Assembly (NCBI GenBank): GCA_009782085.1
Contig: WQUN01000251.1
Span: forward strand, 1 to 37,737
From: Bacillota bacterium
GTDB lineage: Bacteria > Bacillota > Clostridia > Lachnospirales > WQUN01
Reading direction: 5' to 3'
DNA: 37,737 nucleotides
Position 1 is the stretch's first letter, and each line of letters opens with the position of its first letter. Of the stretch, positions 24,694 through 33,613 are shown one piece after another. Made by a program: the position numbers and the translations under genes. Below the pieces are notes generated by a model that did not search any database, was not told the DNA's origin, and was given only the letters and a program-made list of their open reading frames with translations.

Positions 24694-24796
24694 GGACGAC
24701 GCCCGGCCGCCGGCGGCGGCGGATGAAAGGAGGGCGGCGTTCTCTGAGTGCGGGGCGAGCGAAACGCTGGCCCGCTACGAAGAGAGGAGCCATTCT

Positions 24797-25264
24797 ATGT
24801 CAAAGGGACACCGCAGTCAGATCAAGCAGGACCGCAACGAGGAGCATCGGGACAGGCGCCCCCATGCCCATCATAAATACGCCCGCGTCTCGGACACGAA
24901 GGCCAGGATCATCCTGGACGAGATCAAGGGCAAGAGCGTCGCGGCGGCGCAGGGCATTTTGAGCTACTCGCCCAGGTACGCGGCCTATATAGTAAAGAAG
25001 GTCCTGGATTCGGCCGTCGCCAACGCCGAAAACAACCTCAACATGGACGCCTCCGACCTGTTCGTCCAGGAGGTTTTCGCGAACCAGGGGCCGACGCTCA
25101 AGCGGATCACCCCGAGGGCGCGCGGCATGGCCTACCGGATCAACAAGAAAACCAGCCACATTTCGATATATCTGAACGAGAGGCCGGACAAACCGGTCAA
25201 AGCGGAAGCCGCCAAAACGGGCAGATCGCCGAACAGGGCGGCAAAACAGGCGGGAGGTAAATAA
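24797..25264 (+). CDS. rplV: 50S ribosomal protein L22 with terminal extensions
   Basis: 155 residues against about 110 for typical L22. The core runs from about residue 24 ([20 protein letters not shown]) through [21 protein letters not shown] basic/acidic N-terminal extension of about 22 residues ([20 protein letters not shown]) and a C-terminal tail rich in Lys and Ala are extra. No internal ATG, GTG or TTG near the core offers a shorter start, and GAGAGGAG supports 24797. L22 lines the exit tunnel with L4. The stop overlaps rpsC by one base. The 103-base GC-rich spacer before it contains a spare AAAGGAGGG. Confidence 0.96.
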   Translation: MSKGHRSQIKQDRNEEHRDRRPHAHHKYARVSDTKARIILDEIKGKSVAAAQGILSYSPRYAAYIVKKVLDSAVANAENNLNMDASDLFVQEVFANQGPTLKRITPRARGMAYRINKKTSHISIYLNERPDKPVKAEAAKTGRSPNRAAKQAGGK

Positions 25265-26019
25265 TGGGCCAGAAAGTAAACCCCCACGGACTGAGGCTGG
25301 GCGTGGTCAAGGAATGGGACTCCGTCTGGTACGCCGAAAAGGATTTCAGCAAGTATCTTGTGGAGGACTTTAACCTCCGCAGGTACATCAAGAAAAAACT
25401 CTTCGCCTCCGGCGTCTCCAAGATAAGCATCCAGAGGACGACGGACCGCGTGAAGATCACCGTCCACACCGCCAAGCCGGGCATCATCATCGGCAGGAGC
25501 GGCCAGGCCATCCAGGAGCTGACGAACGAGCTGCAAAAGCTCTCGACGCAGCGGGTCATGGTCAACATCGAGGAGGTCCGCAGGCCGGAGCTGGACGCCC
25601 AGCTCGTGGCCGAGGCCATCGCGAAGGACCTGGAGAACCGCGTGACCTTCCGCCGCGCCATGAAGCAGGCGATGAGCCGCGCCATGAAGCTCGGCGCGAA
25701 GGGCATCAAGACGTCCGTGTCCGGACGCCTCGGCGGCGCGGACATCGCCAGAACCGAGCACTATCACGAGGGCACGATCCCTCTGCAAACGCTCCGCGCG
25801 GATATCGACTACGGCTTCGCGGAGGCGGACACCACCTACGGCAAGCTGGGCGTGAAGGCGTGGATATACAAGGGCGAGGTTCTTCCCAAGAAGCCCAGGT
25901 CCGAGCGGCCCGACAGGCCCGAGCGGTCCGAGCGGCTCGAGCGCTCCGAAAGGCGCGAGCGGCCCGACAGGCATGATCGAAGGGACAGGGAAGGGAGCGG
26001 TCGCCATGCTAATGCCTAA
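25264..26019 (+). CDS. rpsC: 30S ribosomal protein S3 with Arg/Glu-rich tail
   Basis: 251 residues. The N-terminal block [20 protein letters not shown], the KH domain with [14 protein letters not shown], and the C-terminal [15 protein letters not shown] are present. After residue 217 the tail is a low-complexity run of PER/SER/RDR repeats up to the stop. The tail DNA contains repeated GAGCGG words, suggesting slippage. S3 forms part of the mRNA entry channel. The gene overlaps rplP by 14 bases. Confidence 0.97.
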   Translation: MGQKVNPHGLRLGVVKEWDSVWYAEKDFSKYLVEDFNLRRYIKKKLFASGVSKISIQRTTDRVKITVHTAKPGIIIGRSGQAIQELTNELQKLSTQRVMVNIEEVRRPELDAQLVAEAIAKDLENRVTFRRAMKQAMSRAMKLGAKGIKTSVSGRLGGADIARTEHYHEGTIPLQTLRADIDYGFAEADTTYGKLGVKAWIYKGEVLPKKPRSERPDRPERSERLERSERRERPDRHDRRDREGSGRHANA

Positions 26020-26464
26020 AAGGGTAAAACACCGCAAGCAGTTCCGCGGGCGCATGAAGGGCAGGGCCACGCGGGGCGTAAGCGTGACCTACGGCGATTA
26101 CGGCCTCGTGGCGCTGGAGCCGAGCTGGGTCACGTCCAATCAGATAGAGGCCGCGCGTATCGCCATGACGCGTTTCATCAAGCGCGGGGGCCAGGTTTGG
26201 ATAAAGATATTCCCGGATAAGCCGGTGACGGAGAAGCCCGCCGAGACCCGCATGGGAAGCGGCAAGGGCTCGCCGGAGTTTTGGGTCGCGGTCGTGAAGC
26301 CGGGCAGGGTCATGTTCGAGCTCGGCGGCGTCAGCGAGGAGGACGCCAAGGAGGCGCTCCGCCTCGCCGCGCACAAGCTGCCCCTTAAGTGCAAGATCGT
26401 CTCCAAGGCCGAGCAGATAAAAGCCGAACAGGAACTGATGGAAGGTGATGCCGGTGAAAAGTAA
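26006..26464 (+). CDS. rplP: 50S ribosomal protein L16
   Basis: 152 residues from the ATG at 26006 ([20 protein letters not shown]); the track's start at 25973 lies deep in the rpsC tail. L16 signatures [17 protein letters not shown] and [19 protein letters not shown] are intact. It helps position tRNAs in the A site. GGGAG lies upstream within rpsC. The C-terminus is slightly longer than usual and its coding sequence contains the rpmC ribosome-binding site. Confidence 0.97.
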   Translation: MLMPKRVKHRKQFRGRMKGRATRGVSVTYGDYGLVALEPSWVTSNQIEAARIAMTRFIKRGGQVWIKIFPDKPVTEKPAETRMGSGKGSPEFWVAVVKPGRVMFELGGVSEEDAKEALRLAAHKLPLKCKIVSKAEQIKAEQELMEGDAGEK

Positions 26465-26666
26465 AAGATATCTCAACGACATGAGATTAAAAACCGTGGA
26501 TGAGCTGGACGCGGAGCTGGTCAGCGCCAAGAGGGAGCTTTTCAACCTGAGGTTCCAGAACGCCACGAATCAGCTTGACAACACCGCCAGGATTACCGAC
26601 GTAAGGAAGAACATCGCGAGGATTCAGACCATAATCACCCAGAAAAAGATGGGGCTGTCGGATTAG
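26454..26666 (+). CDS. rpmC: 50S ribosomal protein L29
   Basis: 70 residues from a GTG at 26454, which has GGAAGG eight bases upstream. ATG at 26448 and GTG at 26445 are alternatives with tighter spacing. The core ([37 protein letters not shown]) is typical of L29, a tunnel-exit protein. It overlaps the end of rplP. Confidence 0.94.
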   Translation: MKSKRYLNDMRLKTVDELDAELVSAKRELFNLRFQNATNQLDNTARITDVRKNIARIQTIITQKKMGLSD

Positions 26667-26687
26667 TAAAGGCTGGGAGGCGATAAT

Positions 26688-27032
26688 TTGGAAGACAACC
26701 TGGACATAAGGCCCGGCGGCGATACGGCGGTCATGACCGAGGAGTTCTCCGGGGACGGGGAGGCGGCCGGGAACAAGCCGGAGCGCAACCTTCGAAAGAC
26801 CAGGATAGGCAGGGTGGTCAGCGACAAGATGGACAAGACGATCGTCGTGGCCGTCGAGAACCACGTAAGGCACCCCCTGTACGGCAAGATCATGAAGCGG
26901 ACTTATAAGCTGAAGGCCCACGACGAGAAAAACGAGTGCGCCGTCGGCGACCGCGTGAGGGTCATGGAGACCCGCCCGCTGTCGAGGGAAAAGAGATGGC
27001 GGCTGGTTTCGATATTGGAGAAGGCGAAATAA
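26688..27032 (+). CDS. rpsQ: 30S ribosomal protein S17 with acidic N-terminal extension
   Basis: 114 residues against about 85 for typical S17. The start is a TTG with GGGAGG seven bases upstream. The first about 32 residues are acidic and Gly-rich ([20 protein letters not shown]) and absent from ordinary S17, which begins at [20 protein letters not shown]. The core continues through the normal [14 protein letters not shown] block. An internal ATG at 26733 would give a shorter form but has no good ribosome-binding site. Confidence 0.95.
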   Translation: MEDNLDIRPGGDTAVMTEEFSGDGEAAGNKPERNLRKTRIGRVVSDKMDKTIVVAVENHVRHPLYGKIMKRTYKLKAHDEKNECAVGDRVRVMETRPLSREKRWRLVSILEKAK

Positions 27033-27046
27033 ACCGGCGATGCACG

Positions 27047-27118
27047 CAGGGGCGGCAGGGGCGGACGGCATCCGCCCGTCAATTCGAACCGCGCATAGGG
27101 GCGGACAGCGTCCGCCCG
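27047..27118 (+). repeat. Two GGGGCGGAC hairpins between rpsQ and rplN
   Basis: CAGGGGCGGACGGCATCCGCCCG and TAGGGGCGGACAGCGTCCGCCCG (from 27096) are imperfect direct repeats of each other, each with a stem of seven or more pairs. The lead-in and exit bases match the other TAGGG hairpins. Confidence 0.85.
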
Positions 27119-27138
27119 CCAGTCAGGAGGTTTTCACA

Positions 27139-27507
27139 TTGGTACAACAGGAATCGAGGCTCGTTTCCGCCGACAACTCCGGCGCTAAGGAGCTCCTGTG
27201 CATCCGCGTGCTGGGCGGATCTCTGAGAAGATACGGCAGCGTGGGCGACATAATCGTCGCCACCGTCAAGGACGCGACGCCGGGCGGCGTGGTCAAGAAG
27301 GGCGAGGTCGTCAAGGCGGTCGTCGTCCGGACGAGGAAAGTTATCGGCAGGCCCGACGGCTCGTATATCAGGTTCGACGAAAACGCGGCGGTCATCATAA
27401 AGGACGACAAGACCCCGAGGGGCACGCGCATCTTCGGCCCCGTGGCCAGGGAACTCCGCGAGAAGCAGTTCGCGAAGATCATCTCTCTGGCCCCCGAAGT
27501 TCTTTAA
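27139..27507 (+). CDS. rplN: 50S ribosomal protein L14
   Basis: 122 residues, exactly the usual length, from a TTG at 27139 ([20 protein letters not shown]) with CAGGAGG eight bases upstream. The track's start at 27040 merely translates repeats. The [14 protein letters not shown] and [15 protein letters not shown] blocks are intact. It opens the spc part of the operon and forms intersubunit bridges. Confidence 0.97.
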   Translation: MVQQESRLVSADNSGAKELLCIRVLGGSLRRYGSVGDIIVATVKDATPGGVVKKGEVVKAVVVRTRKVIGRPDGSYIRFDENAAVIIKDDKTPRGTRIFGPVARELREKQFAKIISLAPEVL

Positions 27508-27524
27508 TTTAAGGAGGCGGGCGA

Positions 27525-27890
27525 ATGGCTAAAGCGAAGGAACAGCCAAAACCCATTAAAACAAAGCTCAAACGCGGCGACAAGGTCAAGGTCATCGCGG
27601 GCAAAGACAAGGGCCAGACGGGAAAGGTGCTCTTCCTCGACAGGAACAAGGGCAGGATCATCGTCGAGGGCGTCAACATGATCACCAAGCACCAGAAGTC
27701 CAACATGTCCAACCGCTCCGGCGGCGTAATCCATAAGGAAGCGCCCATCCACGTCTCGAACGTCATGTACATGGACGGGAACAAGCCCTCGAGGCTGGGC
27801 TTCGAGGTGACGGTGGAGGAAAACGACGACGGCGTGGTGAATATCACGAAGCGCCGCGTCGCCAAGGCCACGGGAAATGTGATAGATTAG
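27525..27890 (+). CDS. rplX: 50S ribosomal protein L24
   Basis: 121 residues with an N-terminal KOW motif ([20 protein letters not shown]) and [17 protein letters not shown]24 is an assembly initiator. AAGGAGG precedes the ATG. The N-terminus carries about 13 extra Lys-rich residues. Confidence 0.97.
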   Translation: MAKAKEQPKPIKTKLKRGDKVKVIAGKDKGQTGKVLFLDRNKGRIIVEGVNMITKHQKSNMSNRSGGVIHKEAPIHVSNVMYMDGNKPSRLGFEVTVEENDDGVVNITKRRVAKATGNVID

Positions 27891-27901
27891 AGGTGTGTAT
27901 A

Positions 27902-28447
27902 TTGAACCGGCTAAGGGAGTTTTACGAAAAAGACGTAGTGGACGCGATGACGAAAAAATTCTCCTATAAAAACAGGCTGGCCGTGCCCAAGATCGAGAAA
28001 GTCGTGATAAACATGGGCCTGGGGGACTGCAAGGACAACCCGAAGTCCCTCGAGGCGGCCGCGGGCGATCTGACGCTCATCGCCGGCCAGAAGCCCGTCG
28101 TGACCAAGGCCAAGAAATCCGTCGCGAACTTCAAGCTCCGCGCCGGGATGCCGATAGGCTGCAAGGTCTGCCTCCGCGGCGACAGGATGTACAGCTTCAT
28201 CGACAGGCTGATAAACATCTCCCTGCCGCGCGTCCGCGACTTCAGGGGCGTCAGCGCCGAGGCGTTCGACGGCAGGGGCAACTACACGCTCGGCGTCAGG
28301 GATCAGCTCATCTTCCCGGAGATACAGTTTGACAAGGTCGAGAAGATCAGGGGCATGGACATAGTTATCGTGACCACGGCGCACACGGACGAGGAGGCCA
28401 GGGAGCTTCTGACGCTGTTCGGGATGCCGTTCGTAAGGCAAAGCTAA
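27902..28447 (+). CDS. rplE: 50S ribosomal protein L5
   Basis: 181 residues from a TTG at 27902 ([20 protein letters not shown]) with AGAGGTG six bases upstream. The track's GTG at 27893 would overlap that site. L5 binds 5S r[16 protein letters not shown] and [18 protein letters not shown] are typical. It follows rplX by 11 bases. Confidence 0.96.
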   Translation: MNRLREFYEKDVVDAMTKKFSYKNRLAVPKIEKVVINMGLGDCKDNPKSLEAAAGDLTLIAGQKPVVTKAKKSVANFKLRAGMPIGCKVCLRGDRMYSFIDRLINISLPRVRDFRGVSAEAFDGRGNYTLGVRDQLIFPEIQFDKVEKIRGMDIVIVTTAHTDEEARELLTLFGMPFVRQS

Positions 28448-28461
28448 ACGGAGGTAGTAAA

Positions 28462-28647
28462 ATGGCTAAGAAGTCCATGATTTTGAAACAGCAGCAGCCC
28501 GCCAAATTCTCGACCAGGCGGCACAACCGCTGCAAACTGTGCGGAAGGCCCCACGGAACCCTGCGCAAGTACGGGATTTGCCGCATCTGCTTCCGCGAGC
28601 TGGCCTACAAGGGCCAGATCCCGGGTATGAGAAAGGCGAGCTGGTAA
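28462..28647 (+). CDS. rpsN: 30S ribosomal protein S14, zinc-binding type
   Basis: 61 residues with the four zinc ligands Cys24, Cys27, Cys40 and Cys43 ([18 protein letters not shown]). This short C+ form is the usual S14 of Firmicutes housekeeping operons. GGAGG precedes the ATG. It is followed by an 87-base spacer with a GGCGCGC/GCGCGCC inverted repeat. Confidence 0.98.
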   Translation: MAKKSMILKQQQPAKFSTRRHNRCKLCGRPHGTLRKYGICRICFRELAYKGQIPGMRKASW

Positions 28648-28734
28648 GGCCTGAGACGCTCGTAAGGGGCTATAACAGTATGGCGCGCGCCGCGCTGTCA
28701 GATACGGGCGCGCCGCAAGTAAGGAGGAAGCTTC

Positions 28735-29136
28735 ATGTCTATGTCAGACCCTATTGCCGATATGCTGACGAGGATCAGGAACGCGAACACGGCAAAGCAC
28801 GCAACCGTCGACATACCGTCGTCTCGCATGAAAGTGGCGATCGCCGACATCCTGATCCGTGAAGGGTATGTCAGGGGTTATGAGATACTCGAGGACGGCG
28901 TGAAAAAGACGATGCGCATAACTCTCAAATACGGCAGGGACAAGAGCGAAAAGGTGATCGGCGGCCTAAAGCGCATTTCCAAGCCCGGCCTCCGGGTCTA
29001 CGCCAGCGTGGAGGACATGCCGCGCGTCCTGGGCGGCCTGGGCGTGGCCATCGTCTCGACGAACAAGGGCGTCGTCACCGACAAGGAGGCCCGCAAGCTG
29101 GGCGTGGGCGGCGAAGTCCTGGCGTTTATATGGTAA
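28735..29136 (+). CDS. rpsH: 30S ribosomal protein S8
   Basis: 133 residues ([20 protein letters not shown]), with AAGGAGG seven bases before the ATG at 28735; the ATG at 28741 is also possible. The C-terminal [20 protein letters not shown] is typical. S8 binds 16S rRNA helix 21 and in some bacteria regulates the spc operon. Confidence 0.98.
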   Translation: MSMSDPIADMLTRIRNANTAKHATVDIPSSRMKVAIADILIREGYVRGYEILEDGVKKTMRITLKYGRDKSEKVIGGLKRISKPGLRVYASVEDMPRVLGGLGVAIVSTNKGVVTDKEARKLGVGGEVLAFIW

Positions 29137-29170
29137 ACGAAGCACCCCGCGGATACAAGTTACTTTATTC

Positions 29171-29205
29171 CAGTATCCAGTATCTAGTATCCAGTATCTA
29201 GTATC
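29171..29205 (+). repeat. Five 7-bp tandem units (YAGTATC) running into the rplF ribosome-binding site
   Basis: CAGTATC or TAGTATC units run from 29171 to 29205. The next partial unit, TAGGAGG, is the Shine-Dalgarno sequence of rplF. Confidence 0.92.
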
Positions 29206-29218
29206 TAGGAGGCAGACC

Positions 29219-29773
29219 ATGTCGCGAATAGGTAAACTTCCGATAACGATCCCCTCGGGCGTAGACGTGAAAATAGACGACGGCAACGTCGTCACCGTCA
29301 AGGGCCCATTGGGGGAGCTGAAGCGGAAACTGTCGGCGGACATGAACATCGCGATGAAAGACGGCGCCGTGACCGTCGGGCGCCCCAACGACCTCAAGAG
29401 GTTCAAGGCGCTCCACGGCCTGACCCGCACCCTCCTCAACAACATGGTTTTGGGGGTGACCCAGGGCTTCACAAAGACGCTCGAGATCAACGGCGTCGGC
29501 TACAGGGCGGCGAAGTCCGGGAACAAGCTGACGCTGACCCTCGGGTATTCGCACCCGGTCGAGATGATCGACCCGGACGGGGTGACCTCCTCCGTGGAGG
29601 GCACGAACAAGGTCAAGGTCACGGGGATCGACAAGGAGAAGGTCGGCCAGTACGCGGCGAACATCCGCGCCAAGCGCCCGACGATAGTTTTCAACGCCAA
29701 CACCAACCCGAAGGGCATTAAGTACAGCGACGAAAAAGTCAGGAGCAAGGTCGGCAAGACAGGCAAGAAATAG
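29219..29773 (+). CDS. rplF: 50S ribosomal protein L6
   Basis: 184 residues (MSRIGKLPITIPSGVDVKID) with the duplicated L6 fold and the C-terminal signature NPKGIKYSDEKVRSKVGKTG. L6 lies near the factor-binding site. Its ribosome-binding site is the end of a heptamer repeat array. Confidence 0.98.
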   Translation: MSRIGKLPITIPSGVDVKIDDGNVVTVKGPLGELKRKLSADMNIAMKDGAVTVGRPNDLKRFKALHGLTRTLLNNMVLGVTQGFTKTLEINGVGYRAAKSGNKLTLTLGYSHPVEMIDPDGVTSSVEGTNKVKVTGIDKEKVGQYAANIRAKRPTIVFNANTNPKGIKYSDEKVRSKVGKTGKK

Positions 29774-29802
29774 CAGACGATAATGGCAGGGAGTGATATG
29801 CA

Positions 29803-30171
29803 ATGATAAAGAAGCCGTCCCGCAAAGAGATACGGGAAAAGCGCCATTACAGGATGCGCCATCATCTCTCCGGCACCGTCGCCAGGCCGAGGCTCGCCGT
29901 GTTCCGTTCAAATAAGCACATCTACGCGCAGGTCATAGACGATACGGCCGGGAACACGCTGTGCGCGGCTTCCACGATGGAGAAGGCGATCTCCTCCAAG
30001 CTCGACAAGACCTGGGACGTCAACGCGGCCAAGGCCGTCGGCGACGCGGTCGCCAGGAAGGCCCTGGAAAAGGGCATCACCGAGGTGGTTTTCGACAGGG
30101 GCGGGTACATCTACCACGGCAAAGTCCAGGCGCTGGCGGACGCCGCGAGGGAAGCCGGGCTTGTATTCTGA
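29803..30171 (+). CDS. rplR: 50S ribosomal protein L18
   Basis: 122 residues. [18 protein letters not shown] and [20 protein letters not shown] are typical of L18, which binds 5S rRNA with L5. The ribosome-binding site is weak (AGGGAGTGATATGCA before the ATG). Confidence 0.97.
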   Translation: MIKKPSRKEIREKRHYRMRHHLSGTVARPRLAVFRSNKHIYAQVIDDTAGNTLCAASTMEKAISSKLDKTWDVNAAKAVGDAVARKALEKGITEVVFDRGGYIYHGKVQALADAAREAGLVF

Positions 30172-30190
30172 GAAGGAGGGTTATCTGACT

Positions 30191-30691
30191 TTGAAAAAAA
30201 TAGACGCAAGCACGCTTGACCTGAAAGACCGGGTCGTGACCATAAACCGCGTGACAAAGGTCGTCAAGGGAGGGCGGACGTTCCGCTTCGCCGCGCTTGT
30301 GGTCGTCGGGGACGAGAACGGCCACGTCGGCGCCGGCCTCGGCAAGGCGGCCGAAATCCCGGAGGCGATCCGCAAGGGCAAGGAGGACGCCAAGAAGAAC
30401 ATCGTCTACGTTCCCCGCAACGCCCAGAACAGCATCTACCACGACATGCTGGGCACCTTCGGCGCGGCGAGCGTGCTTCTGAAGCGCGCCCCCGAGGGGA
30501 CCGGCGTCATCGCCGGCGGCGCGGTCCGCGCCGTGCTCGAGCTGGCGGGGGTCCACAACGTCAGGACCAAGTGCCTCGGCTCGCGCAACAAGCACAACGT
30601 CGTCAACGCCACGCTCGCGGGCATAAAGGAGCTCAGAACCCCCGAGCAGGTCGCCGCGCTCCGCGGCAAGGACGTCGAGGAGATACTGTAA
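30191..30691 (+). CDS. rpsE: 30S ribosomal protein S5
   Basis: 166 residues from a TTG at 30191 ([20 protein letters not shown]) with AAGGAGGG about 10 bases upstream. The track's start at 30161 overlaps rplR and the ribosome-binding site. [19 protein letters not shown] and [17 protein letters not shown] are typical. S5 contributes to decoding accuracy and mRNA unwinding. Confidence 0.96.
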   Translation: MKKIDASTLDLKDRVVTINRVTKVVKGGRTFRFAALVVVGDENGHVGAGLGKAAEIPEAIRKGKEDAKKNIVYVPRNAQNSIYHDMLGTFGAASVLLKRAPEGTGVIAGGAVRAVLELAGVHNVRTKCLGSRNKHNVVNATLAGIKELRTPEQVAALRGKDVEEIL

Positions 30692-30748
30692 AACGCGTCC
30701 CCGGCGCGCCGGAGCCGGCAAGAGGATTTATCGAAAGGAGCAACTTTT

Positions 30749-30922
30749 ATGTTAAAGGTGACTTTGGTCAGGTCCAAGATAGGGACTTTGCCCAAGCAGA
30801 GAAAGATAGTCGAGGCCCTGGGCCTCGGTAAGATAAATTCCAGCAACACGCACCAGGACAACGACGCGATCAGGGGCATGATCCGGAAAGTCTCGCACCT
30901 GGTCAAGGTCGAGGAGATATAG
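30749..30922 (+). CDS. rpmD: 50S ribosomal protein L30
   Basis: This gene is missing from the ORF track because it is short. It encodes 57 residues ([20 protein letters not shown]) with the L30 pattern [28 protein letters not shown] precedes the ATG. It occupies the normal slot between rpsE and rplO. Confidence 0.96.
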   Translation: MLKVTLVRSKIGTLPKQRKIVEALGLGKINSSNTHQDNDAIRGMIRKVSHLVKVEEI

Positions 30923-30938
30923 GAGGAGGCTTCAGGCC

Positions 30939-31382
30939 ATGAAACTGGGTGAGTTAAAGCCGGCAGAGGGCGCGAAGAAGAAAGCCTTCCGGCGCGGCAG
31001 GGGCCACGGCTCCGGCAACGGCAAGACATCCGGCAGAGGGCACAAGGGCCAGGGGCAGCGCTCCGGCGCCGGCGGCAAGGTCGGGTTCGAGGGCGGCCAG
31101 ATGCCTCTCTACAGGCGGCTTCCCAAGCGCGGCTTCCACAACCGGAACACTAAGGAGATCATAGCCGTCAACCTGTCTTTGCTGAACAATGCGTTTGAAT
31201 CGGGCGACGTGGTCGACATCGCGGCCCTGCAGTCGAAGGGCCTTATCTCCAACCCGCGCGACGGCGTGAAGATCCTCGGCATGGGCGAGATGGAGAAGAA
31301 ACTGACGGTACGGGTCAACTATTTCAGCAAATCCGCGGCCGAGAAGATCGAAGCGGCCGGCGGCAAAGCAGAGGTGATCTAG
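30939..31382 (+). CDS. rplO: 50S ribosomal protein L15
   Basis: 147 residues. The Gly-rich N-terminal tail ([20 protein letters not shown]) and [17 protein letters not shown] are typical. The last codon is directly followed by TAG and then the TTG start of secY, so the pair is coupled. Confidence 0.98.
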   Translation: MKLGELKPAEGAKKKAFRRGRGHGSGNGKTSGRGHKGQGQRSGAGGKVGFEGGQMPLYRRLPKRGFHNRNTKEIIAVNLSLLNNAFESGDVVDIAALQSKGLISNPRDGVKILGMGEMEKKLTVRVNYFSKSAAEKIEAAGGKAEVI

Positions 31383-32663
31383 TTGCTGAAGATACTGACG
31401 AACGCCTGGAAGGTTAGGGATATACGCAAAAAGCTGATCTTCATCATGTTCATCCTTCTGGTATACCGGATCGGCTGCCATATCCCCCTGCCCGGCGTCA
31501 ATTTACAACTGCTCGACTCGATAAGGCACGGCGCGCAGGCCAACACGACCCTCTTCGCGATGATCGCCGGCGGCGGCTTCGGCTCTTTGTTCGCCATGGG
31601 CATCGCGCCTTACATCACGGCGTCCATCGTCATGCAGCTTCTGACCGTGGCCATCCCCAAGCTCGAACAGATACAGAAGGAGGGCGAGGAAGGCCGCAAG
31701 AAGATACAGCAGATCACGCGCTTCGTGGCCGTGGGCCTGTCCCTTTTGCAGGCGTCCGCGACGGTCTACAGCTACGTGCATTTGCAGAACAACAACGGCA
31801 ACCTGTTCACCCACGCGAACTTCCTGGTGTACGCGGTCGCGGCGGTCGCCATGGTGGCCGGCACGATCTTCATCATGTGGATGGGCGAGGTCCTGACCGA
31901 GAAGGGCATAGGGAACGGCTCGTCCTTCATCATCTTCGCCAACATCCTCTCCAGCCTGCCCCAGGGCGCCCAGAGCATGATGATGCTCGTGACGGGCGGG
32001 GCCAACGTGGTCGTCGGCGTGATCAAGATAGTGCTCGCCTTAGCGGTCTTCGCGTGCATCATAGCCTTCGTCGTGCTCGTGCAGAGCGGCGAGCGCAGGA
32101 TACCGGTGCAATACTCCAAGAAACTGGTCGGCAAGCAGATGTACGGCGGCCAGAGCTCCTTCATACCGATAAAAGTCAACGTGGCCGGCGTTATGTCCAT
32201 CATATTCGCCATCTCGCTTTTGCAGTTCCCGTCGCAGCTGGCGGGCTTTTTCCCGAACAATCAGACCTTGCACAATATTTCCCTCTTTCTGGGGATGCAG
32301 CGCTTCAGCGGCGCGGCGCTCTACATGATTCTGATCTTCGTGTTCACGTTCTTCTATACGTCCTTCGCCATCAACACGACCGAAATGGCCGAGAACATGA
32401 AGAAAAACGGCGGCTTCATCCCGGGCATCAGGCCGGGCAGGCCGACCAGCGACTTCGTCAAGAAGACCGTCGACAGGCTGTCGTTTTTCGGCGCGTTCTT
32501 CTACTGCATGATCGCGCTGGTTCCGATCCTCTTCCAGAGGTTCGCGGGCGTCGGCTCCTTCGGCGGCACCACCCTGCTGATCGTCACCGGCGTGGCGCTG
32601 GAGTTCATCAAACAGCTGGAGTCCCAGCTCCTTATGAGGCACTATAAGGGATTCCTGAGCTAA
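31383..32663 (+). CDS. secY: Preprotein translocase subunit SecY
   Basis: 426 residues with ten hydrophobic segments. LVYRIGCHIPLPGVN in the first segment, MGIAPYITASIVMQLLTV, and the cytoplasmic loop with SGERRIPVQYSKKLVG are typical. SecY forms the protein-conducting channel with SecE and SecG. It starts at a TTG immediately after the rplO stop, with GAGGTGAT upstream. The stop overlaps the map start by one base (TAATG), so adk, which normally lies here in Firmicutes, is missing. Confidence 0.98.
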   Translation: MLKILTNAWKVRDIRKKLIFIMFILLVYRIGCHIPLPGVNLQLLDSIRHGAQANTTLFAMIAGGGFGSLFAMGIAPYITASIVMQLLTVAIPKLEQIQKEGEEGRKKIQQITRFVAVGLSLLQASATVYSYVHLQNNNGNLFTHANFLVYAVAAVAMVAGTIFIMWMGEVLTEKGIGNGSSFIIFANILSSLPQGAQSMMMLVTGGANVVVGVIKIVLALAVFACIIAFVVLVQSGERRIPVQYSKKLVGKQMYGGQSSFIPIKVNVAGVMSIIFAISLLQFPSQLAGFFPNNQTLHNISLFLGMQRFSGAALYMILIFVFTFFYTSFAINTTEMAENMKKNGGFIPGIRPGRPTSDFVKKTVDRLSFFGAFFYCMIALVPILFQRFAGVGSFGGTTLLIVTGVALEFIKQLESQLLMRHYKGFLS

Positions 32664-33433
32664 TGAGCATTTTCATCAAGAACAGGGAACAGATCGCGCT
32701 TATGCGCCAGGCCAACCGTATCGTCGCCGAGACCCACGCTTTGCTGGAGAGAAACATCCGGCCGGGCGTGACCACCGGGGAACTGAACCGCCTGGCCGAC
32801 GAGTTCATTCGCTCATGCGGCGCGGCGCCCTCTTTTCTGGGGGTGCCGTGCATGCTGGAGGACGGCGTTCCGTTCCCCGCCTCGGTCTGCGTATCGGTGA
32901 ACGAGGAGGTCATTCACGGGATCCCAGGTTTAAGAAGGCTCAAAGAGGGCGATATTGTTAGTATCGACATAGGCGCGGAATTCCGGGGTTTTCACGGAGA
33001 CGCCGCCCGCACCTTCGCCGTCGGCAAGGTCATGGCGGAGCGGCAAAAGCTCCTGGACGTGACCAAGGCGAGCTTCTTCGAGGGCATCCTCTTCGCCAGA
33101 CAGAACAACCACCTCCACCAGATATCCGGGGCGATCCAGGATTATGTGGAAAAAAACGGGTTTTCGGTCGTTAGGGATTTCATCGGCCACGGCATCGGCA
33201 GGCAGATGCACGAGGCGCCGGAGATACCGAACTTCAGGCCGAAAAGCCGCGGGCCCAAGCTCTCCCCCGGGATGACTCTGGCCGTGGAGCCGATGGTGAA
33301 CATCGGAACATATGAGGTCGAGATACTCGGCGACGACTGGACAGTGGTAACGAAGGACGGGAAGTGCTCCGCTCACTATGAGAATACGATTTTGATAACA
33401 GACGGCGATCCGGAGATCCTGTCCGTAATGTAG
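32663..33433 (+). CDS. map: Type I methionine aminopeptidase
   Basis: 256 residues. Metal ligands are seen in SIDIGAEFRGFHGDAARTF (two Asp), the His of FIGHGIGRQMHEAPEIPNF, the Glu of AVEPMVN and the Glu of HYENTILIT. The enzyme removes N-terminal Met from new proteins. It is coupled to secY. The last codons and TAG stop (GTAATGTAGGGG) resemble the following 30-bp repeat, so the extreme C-terminus may have been shaped by repeat insertion. Confidence 0.97.
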   Translation: MSIFIKNREQIALMRQANRIVAETHALLERNIRPGVTTGELNRLADEFIRSCGAAPSFLGVPCMLEDGVPFPASVCVSVNEEVIHGIPGLRRLKEGDIVSIDIGAEFRGFHGDAARTFAVGKVMAERQKLLDVTKASFFEGILFARQNNHLHQISGAIQDYVEKNGFSVVRDFIGHGIGRQMHEAPEIPNFRPKSRGPKLSPGMTLAVEPMVNIGTYEVEILGDDWTVVTKDGKCSAHYENTILITDGDPEILSVM

Positions 33434-33489
33434 GGGGCGCCGACCCCGGCGTTCATAATGTAGGGGACGCCGACCCCGGCGTCCGATAA
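33431..33489 (+). repeat. Two 30-bp TAGGG hairpin units after map
   Basis: TAGGGGGCGCCGACCCCGGC and TAGGGGACGCCGACCCCGGC start at 33431 and 33461, each followed by GT(T/C)C...ATAATG. The first TAG is the map stop codon. The first-arm change C to A is matched by the facing change to T (GGCG...to GGACG/CGTCC), keeping the stem paired. Confidence 0.88.
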
Positions 33490-33491
33490 TG

Positions 33492-33600
33492 GGCAACCTC
33501 TAAAACTGTCATCCTGAGCGAAGCGAAGGATCCTAAACAGCCAAAACATAAGATTCTTCGCTCCACTCAGAATGACAAAAAGGGCTTTATAGAGGCTGCC
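33492..33600. repeat. 110-bp dispersed element, copy 3, inside the ribosomal operon
   Basis: Ends GGCAACCTCTAAAAC and TTTATAGAGGCTGCC are inverted; the core matches copies 1 and 2 closely. It sits between map and the KOW protein gene, whose ribosome-binding site begins three bases after the element's right end. Confidence 0.9.
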
Positions 33601-33613
33601 AATAGGAGCAGAG

